Below, in pieces: positions 33,163-42,766 of a stretch of DNA of 64,000 nt. Both the position numbers and the translations under genes were made by a program. The DNA is from Paenibacillus kobensis NBRC 15729 (GTDB lineage Bacteria > Bacillota > Bacilli > Paenibacillales > Paenibacillaceae): contig NZ_BILZ01000014.1 of the NCBI RefSeq assembly GCF_004000825.1, positions 1-64,000 on the forward strand, read 5' to 3'. The notes beneath the pieces were generated by a model. It worked only from the letters and a program-made list of their open reading frames with translations. It ran no database searches and was not told the origin of the DNA. The stretch's first letter is position 1. Every line of letters begins with the position of its first letter.

Positions 33163-34917
33163 TTATAGGTTGAACTTCTCTACCGCAGCTTCAAGGCCTG
33201 CGCTGCGCTCCTTCAACAGCTCCGTCGTACCCGCAATGCGCTGTGCCGTCTCCAACTGGCGCTCCGACATCTGCCGGATCGCTGCCGTGTTATCCGCTGA
33301 CTCCTTCGAAATATGCGAGATTTGGCCAACCGATGCCGCCACCTCTTCGGAACCGGCCAGCACCTCTTGCGCCGCGGCCGATATTTCTTGAATCTGGCTG
33401 TTCACGACCGCGAACCGGTCCATCGTATCGTTGAACAGCTGCTCAACTTGACCTGACAGCTCGGTTCCTTTCATCATCTCTTGGCTGCCGGCATGCATCT
33501 GCTCCCCGATCCGGACCGCTTCCTGCCGTATCTGTCCCAACATCGACGTTATATGCCGAGCCGACACGGTGGACGCCTCCGCAAGCTTCCGCACTTCGCC
33601 AGCTACGATCGCGAAGCCTGCGCCATGCTCTCCGGCTCTTGCCGCCTCAATCGAGGCGTTGAGCGCGAGCAGCTTGGTCTGATCGGCAATGGTCGTAATC
33701 GACTGAAGCACCGGTTCGATTTCTTCCATGTACGTATTGAGCAGTTGAACCGTATCCGTCGTCTGAACCGCCACATTGGATATCGAGCCGACCTGCTCCC
33801 GCAGCCACTGAATCGACTCGCGCCCATGCTCCGCCGTCTCCAGCGCTTCGACTGACGCTCTCGATACGTCAGCCGAAGCTTCCGATACCCGGCCGATCGC
33901 ATGCGTAATGTCTTCCATCGACTTCGCGCTTTCCTCCGCTCCGAGCCGCTGATGCTGCGCGCCGTCCGCCAGCTTCACGATCGACTGCTCCAGCTCTACG
34001 TTGAGCGCGACCATCCGGCCCGCTTCCGAGCCGAATTGCTCCGTCGCTTCTACAAGGCTATGAGCCGTTGCGGCCACGTCCTGCATGACGCTTCCCAGCG
34101 TGCTGCCAAGCCGTTCGCTCATCCGCAGCATCGCCGCATAAGCTTGCCCGATCTCATCCGAGGATCGAACGTGCAGGGTGCCGAGATGAACCTTCGCCCC
34201 GGCGAGATCGCCTTCGGCAATCGCTTCCGCACTGCGTACAATGACGCCAAGCGGCCGCAGCGCACGGGAGATGAACCACGCAATGAGCGCAAATATAAGA
34301 AGCGTCGCCGCCCCCATCATGATGAACAATGGCTTGCTCGTATCCATGACATTGTGGTAGATCGTATCCGATACCGTCACATCCGTATCGATGCCGATTG
34401 CACCGATGACCGTTCCGGATGCGTTCCGCAGCGGAGCATAAGACGAAATATAGTTGCCGTATTCCGGGTTATGGATAATATCCGACTTGGCCGGCTGCCC
34501 GCTCAAGATCGCCTCTATCGCCTTCTCCGGCACATCGGTCACTTCACCGATTGGCGATGCGGAGTCCGAATCCTTCGGCTGCCCGTCTATAATAAGAAGC
34601 GGTTGCTTCTTCTCATCAAATTGGACAGTGTAGACGTACATAGCGCCAATCTGAGCCCGGTAACGGTTCATCTCCTCGCGTATCGCCCAATATTGATCAT
34701 TCTCCTGAGGATCCTGCACGTAAGTCTCATAGGCCGCCACATCGAATTGGCCCGCATAAGCTTCCGCCATATGCATGTTGAAGCTGCCGATCGCTTCGTC
34801 GCTTGCTTGCTTCGTGTTCCGAATTTGCGTGTAGATAAGAGATGAAGATAAGAGTAGAAGTATAGCGAGGATAATAAAGGATAGCTTTAATACAACCTTG
34901 CTTCTTAGTCTGCTCAT
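33163..34917 (-). CDS. Methyl-accepting chemotaxis protein
   Basis: Transmembrane chemoreceptor of 584 residues. Membrane helix 1 (about 10-30), an extracytoplasmic single-Cache-type sensor (30-190, with [19 protein letters not shown]), helix 2 (about 198-218), HAMP (218-275) and a cytoplasmic coiled-coil signalling domain to the end. The hairpin tip contains a [20 protein letters not shown] block, the kinase-contact signature. The ligand is unknown. The gene is monocistronic and no other chemotaxis gene is nearby. Confidence 0.92.
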   Translation of the reverse strand: MSRLRSKVVLKLSFIILAILLLLSSSLIYTQIRNTKQASDEAIGSFNMHMAEAYAGQFDVAAYETYVQDPQENDQYWAIREEMNRYRAQIGAMYVYTVQFDEKKQPLLIIDGQPKDSDSASPIGEVTDVPEKAIEAILSGQPAKSDIIHNPEYGNYISSYAPLRNASGTVIGAIGIDTDVTVSDTIYHNVMDTSKPLFIMMGAATLLIFALIAWFISRALRPLGVIVRSAEAIAEGDLAGAKVHLGTLHVRSSDEIGQAYAAMLRMSERLGSTLGSVMQDVAATAHSLVEATEQFGSEAGRMVALNVELEQSIVKLADGAQHQRLGAEESAKSMEDITHAIGRVSEASADVSRASVEALETAEHGRESIQWLREQVGSISNVAVQTTDTVQLLNTYMEEIEPVLQSITTIADQTKLLALNASIEAARAGEHGAGFAIVAGEVRKLAEASTVSARHITSMLGQIRQEAVRIGEQMHAGSQEMMKGTELSGQVEQLFNDTMDRFAVVNSQIQEISAAAQEVLAGSEEVAASVGQISHISKESADNTAAIRQMSERQLETAQRIAGTTELLKERSAGLEAAVEKFNL

Positions 34918-35059
34918 GGGGTCGATTGCTCCTTTAAAAATAGTACATTTTTCCTACTCTTTCGACAAAATGCTTACATTTCCTTCTTCATTTTCTTAAC
35001 AATATGCAAAAAGAACAATTGAACCTCTCCGTACATGCAGGAACAGTGCCGGTCGAAAC

Positions 35060-35088
35060 TTGATTCGTGTGCGAAGGTCTTCCATAAT
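35060..35088 (+). promoter_or_regulatory. Sigma-A-type promoter of the SDR gene
   Basis: TTGATT (35060-35065), 17 bp, CATAAT (35083-35088), 49 bp before the ATG. Confidence 0.6.
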
Positions 35089-35137
35089 GAAGGATGGAAC
35101 AACTTATACATATGAGATCCATAAGGAGTGAACTGTA

Positions 35138-35857
35138 ATGAGTCTAAACAATCGCACAGCCATTATTACCGGAGCCGGCAAAGGAATCGGCAAAGCCGCA
35201 GCGGTCGCGCTGGCCAAGGAAGGCGTTCATCTTGGCTTGCTGGCAAGAACGACCACCGATTTGGAAGCTCTTCAAGCGTCATTGACGAGCGAATACGGCA
35301 TTAAAGCATATATCGCGGCTGCGGACGTAGCCGACAAGGCGCAAGTCGATCAAGCAGTCGCTTCACTGGCGCAAAGCCTCGGTTCGATCGATATTTTGAT
35401 CAACAATGCCGGCATCGCACAATTCGGCACGCTGCTCGATATGGATCCGGAGCAGTGGGAGCGTATCATTCAAACAAACCTGATGGGCACTTACTATGTG
35501 ACACGCGCCGCGCTTCCGACTATGCTTAGCCAGAACAGCGGCAGCATCATCAACATCGCTTCGACTGCCGGTGAACGCGGATTTGCAACGGGTTCCGCCT
35601 ATGTCGCTTCCAAGTTCGCCGTCATGGGCCTGACCGAATCGCTTATGCAGGAAGTTCGCAAATCGAACATCCGTGTCACGGCGCTCACGCCAAGCACGGT
35701 CAATACGGAGCTGGCCTCCAATGCCGGCCTGAAGATCGGCGACGAGGACCGCATGATGCAGCCGGAAGACGTAGCCGAGCTCATTCTTGCGGCGCTGAAG
35801 CTGCCGCAGCGCGTCTTCATCCGCACGGCGGGGATCTGGACGACGAATCCTCAATAA
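35138..35857 (+). CDS. yoxD: YoxD-like short-chain dehydrogenase (FabG-type)
   Basis: NAD(P)H-dependent SDR of 239 residues, very like B. subtilis YoxD (238). The cofactor motif GAGKGIG (12-18), NNAG, the catalytic Ser in NIAS, and YVASK (Tyr and Lys) are all present. It is annotated as a 3-oxoacyl-ACP reductase in relatives but is not linked to fatty-acid genes, so the substrate is open. AAGGAG lies ten bases upstream. Confidence 0.88.
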   Translation: MSLNNRTAIITGAGKGIGKAAAVALAKEGVHLGLLARTTTDLEALQASLTSEYGIKAYIAAADVADKAQVDQAVASLAQSLGSIDILINNAGIAQFGTLLDMDPEQWERIIQTNLMGTYYVTRAALPTMLSQNSGSIINIASTAGERGFATGSAYVASKFAVMGLTESLMQEVRKSNIRVTALTPSTVNTELASNAGLKIGDEDRMMQPEDVAELILAALKLPQRVFIRTAGIWTTNPQ

Positions 35858-35860
35858 ATA

Positions 35861-35900
35861 AAAACGGCTGCCTCGGTTATGACCGATGGCAGCCGTTTTT
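35861..35900. terminator. Bidirectional terminator between SDR and kinase
   Basis: AAAACGGCTGCC / GGCAGCCGTTTT with inner TCGGT/ACCGA. A/T tails on both sides serve both converging genes. Confidence 0.85.
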
Positions 35901-35947
35901 CATGGCTAGTCACCCCACTCCCGCGCGCTGTTGCATCATTTTTTGTG

Positions 35948-36790
35948 TCACAACAGACTGGTTACAACGGACTGGCATTCCGCCGCCGAATCCCACTTGC
36001 TCTCCAGCAAGCCCGACACGAAGCTCTTCACCGCAGGCTGAAGGTCCAGCTCCTCCTCCCAGCTGCGTTCCTCCTGCCCTTCATTCGGTACGTAGCCGGC
36101 ATACATGAGAAACAGAAACACATGCCCCAGTCCGTACAAATCGCTCGCCGGCTCCGGTCTGCGCATCCGATGCTTCGCAGTGCCCCAGCTGTTCTCGAAC
36201 CCAGCCGGCCCCTCAGCCCGCTCTCCGTCCAGCCCCTCTCTGCGCCATTCGTCCGGCTGCTCCTCTCCGATTCGGCACGCCAATCCGAAGTCGATAAGCC
36301 ACAACGACTCGCCGCGCTGAATAATGTTCGGCGTCCGCACATCCCGGTGAACATAACCCGCTTCATGCATATATTTCAACGGACGCAGCACTTGCGATAC
36401 GATCAGCAGCGCCTCCCGCTCCGTATAGGTGCACCCAAGCTCCATTATGGAATGCTCCAGATTATGTCCTTCCACGAACTCCATCACAAGTGCCGTCTCG
36501 CCCCGATGGACGGCTTCGTCCTTCCACTCCGGAATTTGCGGATGGCGAAGGCTTCGCATGAGTCCACTCTCATGCTTCAGCATCTGCCGGCCGATGTTCC
36601 GCTTGGTCGGCTTGCCTCGCTTCATTAAGACGGCATCGCCCGTCTTCAGATCGGTACAGCGGTACACCTGACCGTAGCTGCCCATGCCGAGCGGCTGCTC
36701 GACCCGGTATTTGCCCGCCCATACCAAGCCTTGCCGAAGCGGATAATCCGCCCAGCTGCGCTTCATTTGCTGCCACCATGCACTGAACAT
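35948..36790 (-). CDS. Hanks-type Ser/Thr protein kinase
   Basis: Eukaryotic-like protein kinase of 280 residues, catalytic domain only. The glycine loop GMGSYGQVY, the Lys of subdomain II (LMKRG), the catalytic loop HRDVRTPN and the metal motif DFG are intact. There is no membrane anchor or PASTA domain, so it is cytoplasmic like the small YabT/YrzF kinases of Bacillus, which act in sporulation. The activation segment is irregular, with no clear APE. It stands alone. Confidence 0.82.
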   Translation of the reverse strand: MFSAWWQQMKRSWADYPLRQGLVWAGKYRVEQPLGMGSYGQVYRCTDLKTGDAVLMKRGKPTKRNIGRQMLKHESGLMRSLRHPQIPEWKDEAVHRGETALVMEFVEGHNLEHSIMELGCTYTEREALLIVSQVLRPLKYMHEAGYVHRDVRTPNIIQRGESLWLIDFGLACRIGEEQPDEWRREGLDGERAEGPAGFENSWGTAKHRMRRPEPASDLYGLGHVFLFLMYAGYVPNEGQEERSWEEELDLQPAVKSFVSGLLESKWDSAAECQSVVTSLL

Positions 36791-36958
36791 CCGAAATCCC
36801 TCCCTGCCTACCTACCCATACGAGTACCTCTGCCGTCCGGTTTCCAACTAAGTGCGGAGTAGGCGCAAGATAACGAAACCGGATTTTTACAATAACGTAT
36901 TATTGGGTAAGACTCGAGCCATTTCGATTCCAAGACAGTTATATTAGGAGGTCATGTC

Positions 36959-37168
36959 ATGATAAGACACTTGGTGAAACGACTCCTCTACTCCCTGACA
37001 GGCAACAAACATCACAGTCATCACGGTCAGCACGGTCATTACGGCCAATATAGCAATAAACATTACAGCAGCAGCGACTACAAGCATGGTGGCTACCATC
37101 CGCCGCATAATCCATACAACCACGGCCACGGCCACTATAAGAAGAAACACGGCAGCTACAGCAGCTAA
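36959..37168 (+). CDS. Histidine-rich small protein
   Basis: A 69-residue protein with 15 histidines (22%), plus many Gly, Tyr, Ser and Lys; His pairs occur as HH and HGH/HGQH. AGGAGG lies seven bases before the ATG and a clear terminator follows, so it is a real gene. The composition suggests nickel, zinc or copper binding or a role in the spore coat or surface; neither is shown. The first 15 residues are more hydrophobic and basic but too short for a standard signal peptide. Confidence 0.75.
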   Translation: MIRHLVKRLLYSLTGNKHHSHHGQHGHYGQYSNKHYSSSDYKHGGYHPPHNPYNHGHGHYKKKHGSYSS

Positions 37169-37181
37169 GCCAGAACGGAAC

Positions 37182-37228
37182 AAAGCCCTGAAGAACCAGC
37201 TTGATGCTGCGTTCCCTTCAGGGCTTTT
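37182..37228 (+). terminator. Terminator of the His-rich gene
   Basis: AAAGCCCTGAAG/CTTCAGGGCTTT stem with inner CAGC/GCTG, ending in TTTT. Confidence 0.85.
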
Positions 37229-37250
37229 CCATGCACAAACTGTCGACTAT

Positions 37251-37640
37251 CTACACATTCACCTTGTAGCCTAACGCGAGCTCGTCTCCCAGCGCTCCTC
37301 TTATTCCCCAATTCGATTGCGGCGTCTCGAAGACCGTAATCTCCACATCCTGCGGCGAGATCGACAATTCCTGCTCGATTCGCTCGAACAGCAGCCGGAT
37401 TAATTGTTTCTTCGATTCCGTCGAACGGCCTTCGAACATGCTCACCTCAATAATCGTATAAGCTTCCGAACGCCCGGGGGCATAATAAAAGTCTTCCTTA
37501 TCCATCGGGAAGAACCGCTGAAATCTCTTATCCGGAGGAAACTGCAGCGCGTCTACTACGCAAGAATGAATCACATCCGACAACTGCGCTTTCACCGGGT
37601 TCAACCGTTCCTTGAGACCGAAAACTTTAACCTGTGCCAT
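37251..37640 (-). CDS. Tautomerase family protein, YusQ-like
   Basis: Protein of 129 residues of the 4-oxalocrotonate tautomerase superfamily, long form similar to B. subtilis YusQ. The C-terminal half contains EVSMFEGRSTESKKQLIRLL and a NWGIRG segment. Typical members use an N-terminal proline; here the second residue is Ala and the position is occupied by AQVKVFG, so tautomerase chemistry is doubtful. It stands alone. Confidence 0.72.
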   Translation of the reverse strand: MAQVKVFGLKERLNPVKAQLSDVIHSCVVDALQFPPDKRFQRFFPMDKEDFYYAPGRSEAYTIIEVSMFEGRSTESKKQLIRLLFERIEQELSISPQDVEITVFETPQSNWGIRGALGDELALGYKVNV

Positions 37641-37710
37641 TCGCTCATCTCTCCTGACTCATCTCATCTATCTCTCTTCTAGAGTTAACAAATTATAGCA
37701 TATCTGAATA

Positions 37711-37745
37711 AAAATAATAACCCGGCCGCTATGGGCCGGGTTATT
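37711..37745 (-). terminator. Terminator of the yvbH-like gene
   Basis: AATAACCCGGCC/GGCCGGGTTATT perfect 12-bp stem; the minus strand continues ATTTTTATTC. Confidence 0.85.
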
Positions 37746-37749
37746 CGTA

Positions 37750-38364
37750 TTATTGATTAATATAGCGCTCGAAGATGGAACCGAAATCTTTGACCTTGTA
37801 CTGCTTGTGCGTATCGATCATCCAGTTGAACGCCGCTTTGTTAACGGCATCGAATTGGGCGACGACGTTGAAATCGCCTTTGTGCACCGATTGAATCGTC
37901 GAGGAAGCCATATTCAGGCTGTTCCTTGCGAACTCCAGCGCAATGCTGTTCTCGTGCGTGATCTCGGCGATTTTCATCAGCGCTTTGTACAGATCCTTCA
38001 GTTCCTCGATATGCTTCTTATGAACGTCAATCGACAGTGTAACGGCGCCGATCGTGAATTTAATCTCGACATCCAGATCGACCGTGCCCGCCGTCTCCAG
38101 CGACACATTCGAAATCGGATGCGTTGCGTAAGCATAGCGTCTGAGCGTCCGTTTCTTGCTCATTGCGCTTGTGCCGTCGAGATGAATAAGTGCCAAGTTC
38201 GTGAAGCAATATTCGTCAGCCTTCGATTTGATTAAGAAATAAATTTTCTCGTTATCCTCATGAAGGACGTAATCGTCAGAATCTACTTTGTCATAATGAT
38301 CTGGATGAATAACGGAACCTACGTCGCTAAGACCAAGCATATCCGCAGCCATTTTGCCAAACAT
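37750..38364 (-). CDS. yvbH: YvbH-like PH-domain protein
   Basis: Protein of 204 residues, the same length as B. subtilis YvbH. The N-terminal ~125 residues form a bacterial PH domain (bPH_1: DDYVLHEDNEKIYFLIKSKA, then FTNLALIHLDG), and the rest is the YvbH-specific helical extension that promotes oligomerisation. I use the ATG at 38364, with AAGGGA nine bases upstream. It is 60 bp after the CapA-like gene on the same strand. Its function is unknown. Confidence 0.82.
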   Translation of the reverse strand: MFGKMAADMLGLSDVGSVIHPDHYDKVDSDDYVLHEDNEKIYFLIKSKADEYCFTNLALIHLDGTSAMSKKRTLRRYAYATHPISNVSLETAGTVDLDVEIKFTIGAVTLSIDVHKKHIEELKDLYKALMKIAEITHENSIALEFARNSLNMASSTIQSVHKGDFNVVAQFDAVNKAAFNWMIDTHKQYKVKDFGSIFERYINQ

Positions 38365-38424
38365 TAGCACCAATCCCTTCTTGATCTCGAATCTGGAACT
38401 TCCTTGATTATATAACAGAATGCC

Positions 38425-39738
38425 TTATTCAGCATGAATAAGCGATAAGTCCGGGATATAGCTTTGCATGTGATTCATCGTCGATTTGAAATTCTGTTTC
38501 GATTGGCTCAGCTCAGCGGCAGTCGCTAGCTCCATCGGAACGATTCGATAATTTTTCCAATTGTTATAATACATATATGTCGGCATGAAGGCAGGGTTCT
38601 CGATTCTGATCGTCGTTCGGCCGCCTTCCATCTTCTTCACGACGTCAACGAGACCGATGCCGCCAATTCGCTTCTTCAGGCCGTCCTGAGATGAAACGAA
38701 ATTGCCCAGCGAGTAGAACACGAATGTCTTGTGGCCGCCTTGCCCTTCCACCCACGCCGGAGGCTGAAGAACGTGCGGGTGGTTCCCGATCACAATATCG
38801 ACACCCATATTGGCCAGCTGCTTCGCCAGCGTCTGCTGCTCCTTGTTCGGCAAATTCTCATACTCTTTGCCCCAGTGCATCGATACGACGACGACATCCG
38901 CCATCTCCTTCGCACGTTTAACGTCTGCACTTATGGAGCCGATATCGATCAAATTGACCAAATAGTCTTTGCCCTCCGGAACCGGTATGCCGTTCGTCCC
39001 GTACGTGTACGCCAGCACCGCGAACGTAATGCCATTACGGTCAATCGTTCGAATGCGCTCCTGGTCCTTCGCATTCTTATAAGCCCCAGTGTACGGCATA
39101 TGCAGCTTGTCCCAATATTTCAACGCACTCTGTATGGCCTTCTCTCCCCGGTCGAGCGTGTGGTTGTTCGCAAGGGTTACGAAGTCGACTCCCGCTTCCT
39201 TCAGCGCATCGCCGACCTCATGCGGGCTGTTAAATCGCGGATACGTCGATAACCCGATCCCCGCGCCCCCGATCATCGTCTCTTCATTCGCGATCAACAG
39301 ATCAGGCTGCTGCATCATCCCGCTTACCTCTGCGAAGACCGAAGAGAAATCGTAAGTGCCGTCTTTTTGTTCCGCTTCCCTATAGATCGGGCGATGAATC
39401 AAAACATCTCCAATCGCACCAAGCGTAGCCGTATAGATAACCGGCTCTGAGTCCGAGTCAGCCTCAACCACTGACTCCGTCTCCTTCTCCGTTCCTTGCT
39501 CTTGCCGCGGCTCTTGATCCGACTCTTGCTCGGCTGCTTGTTCTTGCGCAGGATCCGTCCCCTGATCCGCTTGCTCTACAGCCGGCGGTTCCTGCTGCTT
39601 GCCTTCCCCCGCACTTTCGAGCTTAGCCGGGATCTGTACCGTTCCTGAGGTGCTGCCGACATATTCGTCCGGACTGCGCTGCTCTGCGCATCCTGCTAGT
39701 ACGGCAACAATGATGAAGATGAACGCTATGTATAGCAT
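38425..39738 (-). CDS. CapA-family lipoprotein
   Basis: Exported lipoprotein of 437 residues. The signal ends in a lipobox LAGC (Cys17); a Glu/Gln-rich low-complexity spacer follows (about 43-92), then the CapA/PgsA-type metallophosphatase-like domain: GDVLIHRP, NEETMIGG, LANNHTLD, SMHWGKEY and GNHPHVLQP supply the metal ligands. Relatives take part in poly-gamma-glutamate synthesis, but capB/capC are absent here, so another surface role is likely. The YvbH gene follows. Confidence 0.85.
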   Translation of the reverse strand: MLYIAFIFIIVAVLAGCAEQRSPDEYVGSTSGTVQIPAKLESAGEGKQQEPPAVEQADQGTDPAQEQAAEQESDQEPRQEQGTEKETESVVEADSDSEPVIYTATLGAIGDVLIHRPIYREAEQKDGTYDFSSVFAEVSGMMQQPDLLIANEETMIGGAGIGLSTYPRFNSPHEVGDALKEAGVDFVTLANNHTLDRGEKAIQSALKYWDKLHMPYTGAYKNAKDQERIRTIDRNGITFAVLAYTYGTNGIPVPEGKDYLVNLIDIGSISADVKRAKEMADVVVVSMHWGKEYENLPNKEQQTLAKQLANMGVDIVIGNHPHVLQPPAWVEGQGGHKTFVFYSLGNFVSSQDGLKKRIGGIGLVDVVKKMEGGRTTIRIENPAFMPTYMYYNNWKNYRIVPMELATAAELSQSKQNFKSTMNHMQSYIPDLSLIHAE

Positions 39739-39905
39739 CCTATAATTTCGAATAATAGAAGACCTCCTCCGACACTACCCTATCTGTATACGCTTCGCTA
39801 TCCTATTTTGTTGCAAAATCTGGGATACTGTCTAGCCGATAGACTCTATCGATGCGACTATCAACCTGCCTGTCCCATCCTGCTTCAACAGCCTCAGCAA
39901 GCCAA

Positions 39906-39940
39906 AAGAGAACCAGATCCAAGGCGGATATGGTTCTCTT
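39906..39940 (-). terminator. Terminator of the isoprenyl-synthase fusion
   Basis: AAGAGAACCA/TGGTTCTCTT stem with inner GATCC/GGAT pairing; the minus strand then reads TTTGGC. Confidence 0.75.
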
Positions 39941-39951
39941 CATCGTCCCAT

Positions 39952-42372
39952 TCAACGGTCCCGGTACACCATATAATTCAATAAGTGCTTCAAAAATTCG
40001 ACCGGACGCGGCAGCTCCTTCAGCGCTTCGACCGCAAGACAATAATGCTGCCACATCTCTTTCTTCGCACCGCTTTGCCCGAGAATCGTTACGAACGTCG
40101 ACGTATTGTTCTCGGCATCCTTGCCCACCGGTTTGCCCATCAACTGCTCATCGCCCTCGGCGTCCAGCAAGTCGTCCTTAATTTGAAACGCAATACCCGC
40201 ATGATAAGCGTAGCGTTTCAATACGGCAATCTCCTGCTCGTCGATCTTCGCAAGAATGGCAGGCATGACGAGAGCCGCTTCGAACGCAATGCCCGTTTTG
40301 CAATAACAGATCGTGTTCAACTGCTCCAAGGTGAGCGTTCGGCCTTTGGAGCTTAAATCCATCTCTTGTCCCATGCACAACACTTCCGCCTTCTGAGCCG
40401 AGTATTGAATGAGAGACAACACATTGACTGCATCAAAGGCCGTTAAAGATGCCTGCTCTTGAATCGCTCTCTGGATCAGGAGCAGCCCCGTCAGCTCCGC
40501 TGTAGCGCTGTTATGAAGCTGATGCAGTGTGGTACGTCCCCGGCGGGTGGAAGCATTGTCCTGCGAGGGCAGGTCGTCGAAAATTAGCGAAGCGGTATGC
40601 ATATACTCTAGCGAGCGCAATAAAGGTACAATCGTCTCGGCCTGAAGTCCATACACTTCGACACCCATGACCCACGCCAAGACGGGGCGCAGACGTTTCC
40701 CATCCCCTTCGAGACTGTAGTTCGCCGCGTCGATCAGCTTCTCATCCATCTCTGGAATCCCGGCTGGCATCGCAACTCGAAGCGTGCGGTTGATTTGATC
40801 GCGGGCCGTCCCAACCGTCTCCTTGAACTGATCCTGCAGCGTCCGGTCATTGCGGAGAACCTGAACCAATTGATCCCGAAGCAGCTTATCGAGAAAATCG
40901 ACATCATCCGCCCGGTCCACCATCCTCTGAACAAGCCGGTTAAATTCGGGATTGCCCGCAGCGAATATGTCCATCATGCGGTTGTATTCCGCTGTTCCGA
41001 TGCGTGCCTTGCACCTTTTGAGCCCGTTGATAGCCCGGTTTAGTATCACCTCGCGAGTATCCGCATCCGAACGGTAAACGTGGTGAATGAGATAGTAAAT
41101 GACCGCCCAGTACAGTTCGAACGGATTAATCAGATCCGGGCGCTGCTCGCGGCATTGATAATAATAAGTAAACGGCGTGACCGCGCCGTCCGCCATATCG
41201 TCGAACAGATCGGCGAAGTCGTCAGCCAGCTGATTATAGATGCCGTAATAAAAGGTCCGGTTCTCGAACCCCTCTTCTAGCGGAGCGCGAATGACGGATC
41301 GGGCAATCAGGCGGGATGAGGCCGACTTCAGAATGACGGGTATGAACAGTTCCTCATTCGTGTAAGTGGCGTGAGACAAATCCTTAGCCCGGTCCAGCTC
41401 CTGCGAATGAAAAAATACGAAAGCCTGCTCGAAGAAAAGCTGCCGCTCTTCCGGAAGCTGATGGCGCTTAATATATTCGAACGCTTCCGACAGCTCCAGC
41501 TGGATATACCGGAACATGACGTTGTCCGACACGTTCCATTCGCCTAACTCAGGCACCGTTCCGTTTAGCAGCGCCGTCCGAATCACGCCGGAATAACGCG
41601 CCTTCTCCTCTGCCGTTAACACCTGGGCATCCAGCAAATCATCAATGAACGGGTAGGTCAGACCGTACGAGTAGCCAAGCCGGATCGCCTCATCCAATCT
41701 TCGGGAACGCTCAGCCGGGGCTTCATGATCGCCCAGTTCCTCGACGACATGCAGCACGACGCCTAGTATGATCTTGATTAGCTTTCGCTGAGCATGCTCG
41801 GCATTCATCCCCTCCGGAATATGAGCCGACACGTCCTTCAGCTTCTCGAGCACCCATATTGCGGCGTTCTCCACGCCTTCCTTCTGCGCCCACTGGTAAA
41901 AGTCCGCCACGCTAATAAACGATGGCGCCCCTCCCCTTCCAGCGTCGGCGGAGTCGACTAGCCGTCGCTTAATATCAGCAGCAATGCGCTGCATTCGGCT
42001 GCGCGTATGAGGGGAGTCCATCGCCGCGCCAAGATCTCTCATATAAATATATCGAATGCTTCGGTCGATATAATCGTCCAGTTTATTCGTCAGCTGCAGC
42101 CAGCGGATATAGCGGTTGTAATCTCCCGTATTCGATGGCTTGCTTCCTCGCCCAAGCCATGACAGCCACGGCCGGCGGTAAATATGCTTTCGCTGCCATT
42201 GCCCAATATCTTCCGTAAGCGCCGCAACGTACGTCTTGCTCCTGACTTGCTCAAACAGCGAATCAAAGTAATGGGAAGCCTTCTGCTCAGCCAACCGGTA
42301 ACAGGCATCAGGCTGAACGATGCGTTCCTCATTCTCAGCGTTCATTACATTCATATCATTCATAGGATGCAT
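39952..42372 (-). CDS. Tandem isoprenyl-diphosphate-synthase-like protein
   Basis: Protein of 806 residues with two isoprenoid-synthase-like halves. The C-terminal half (about 520-806) is a complete trans-prenyltransferase: GDGKRLRP (556-563), first aspartate motif DDLPSQD (599-605) and second motif DDLLD (733-737). The N-terminal half (about 95-500) has DDLLD (244-248) and DDFADLFDD (384-392), the same ~140-residue spacing, but no GKR isopentenyl site; it may be a terpene-synthase-like or inactive domain. A bifunctional chain-making and chain-using enzyme is possible. There is no adjacent terpene gene. Confidence 0.75.
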   Translation of the reverse strand: MHPMNDMNVMNAENEERIVQPDACYRLAEQKASHYFDSLFEQVRSKTYVAALTEDIGQWQRKHIYRRPWLSWLGRGSKPSNTGDYNRYIRWLQLTNKLDDYIDRSIRYIYMRDLGAAMDSPHTRSRMQRIAADIKRRLVDSADAGRGGAPSFISVADFYQWAQKEGVENAAIWVLEKLKDVSAHIPEGMNAEHAQRKLIKIILGVVLHVVEELGDHEAPAERSRRLDEAIRLGYSYGLTYPFIDDLLDAQVLTAEEKARYSGVIRTALLNGTVPELGEWNVSDNVMFRYIQLELSEAFEYIKRHQLPEERQLFFEQAFVFFHSQELDRAKDLSHATYTNEELFIPVILKSASSRLIARSVIRAPLEEGFENRTFYYGIYNQLADDFADLFDDMADGAVTPFTYYYQCREQRPDLINPFELYWAVIYYLIHHVYRSDADTREVILNRAINGLKRCKARIGTAEYNRMMDIFAAGNPEFNRLVQRMVDRADDVDFLDKLLRDQLVQVLRNDRTLQDQFKETVGTARDQINRTLRVAMPAGIPEMDEKLIDAANYSLEGDGKRLRPVLAWVMGVEVYGLQAETIVPLLRSLEYMHTASLIFDDLPSQDNASTRRGRTTLHQLHNSATAELTGLLLIQRAIQEQASLTAFDAVNVLSLIQYSAQKAEVLCMGQEMDLSSKGRTLTLEQLNTICYCKTGIAFEAALVMPAILAKIDEQEIAVLKRYAYHAGIAFQIKDDLLDAEGDEQLMGKPVGKDAENNTSTFVTILGQSGAKKEMWQHYCLAVEALKELPRPVEFLKHLLNYMVYRDR

Positions 42373-42701
42373 AGGTGTATAACCTCAACTTCTATAGTTG
42401 TTGGAACTTGAGCATGAAGGGGAGCCGATGCTTATTGATACGGGAAATAGATGATAATGGTTGCGCAACCGGCACGTTGGGAGCTGCTGGCCGTGTGCGT
42501 GACCCTATATTTTATTCGTGCGGGAAGAAGACCATGCGGAAAAATCGTGCTGCCAACGTCCATCATATCACGACGGTCAAGCGGGTTGATTCGATCAAAA
42601 AGAGGCGGAAGATCTCACTGTCGACATAGTGAACCATCACTACCGCTTCGAAGTACTCGTTGCCGTGATCCGAGATCACGGCGAGACGAAATCATAACCA
42701 A
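42373..42701. other. Noncoding region upstream of the isoprenyl-synthase fusion
   Basis: No supported gene. It holds an inverted repeat CAACT-TCTAT-AGTTG (42386-42400), which with the flanking CCTCAA and TTGAG vaguely resembles a MerR-type operator, and a 9-3-9 perfect hairpin GCCGTGATC-CGA-GATCACGGC (42662-42682). Neither has a tail of U residues. Confidence 0.4.
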
Positions 42702-42734
42702 ACACCCCCGAACCGCATACGGTCGGGGGGTGTT
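42702..42734 (-). terminator. Hairpin terminator after the 109-residue gene
   Basis: ACACCCCCGA/TCGGGGGGTGT (one extra G) with inner ACCG/CGGT; the minus strand then has TTTGG, a short tail. Confidence 0.6.
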
Positions 42735-42766
42735 GCAGTTCGGCGCAAGGTCCAGCAATCCATTCA

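Noticed and set aside
36944-37183. Hydrophobic minus-strand frame opposite the His-rich gene
   Set aside because: It is the antisense image of CAT/CAC-rich DNA giving Val/Met runs; the plus strand has the AGGAGG site and terminator.
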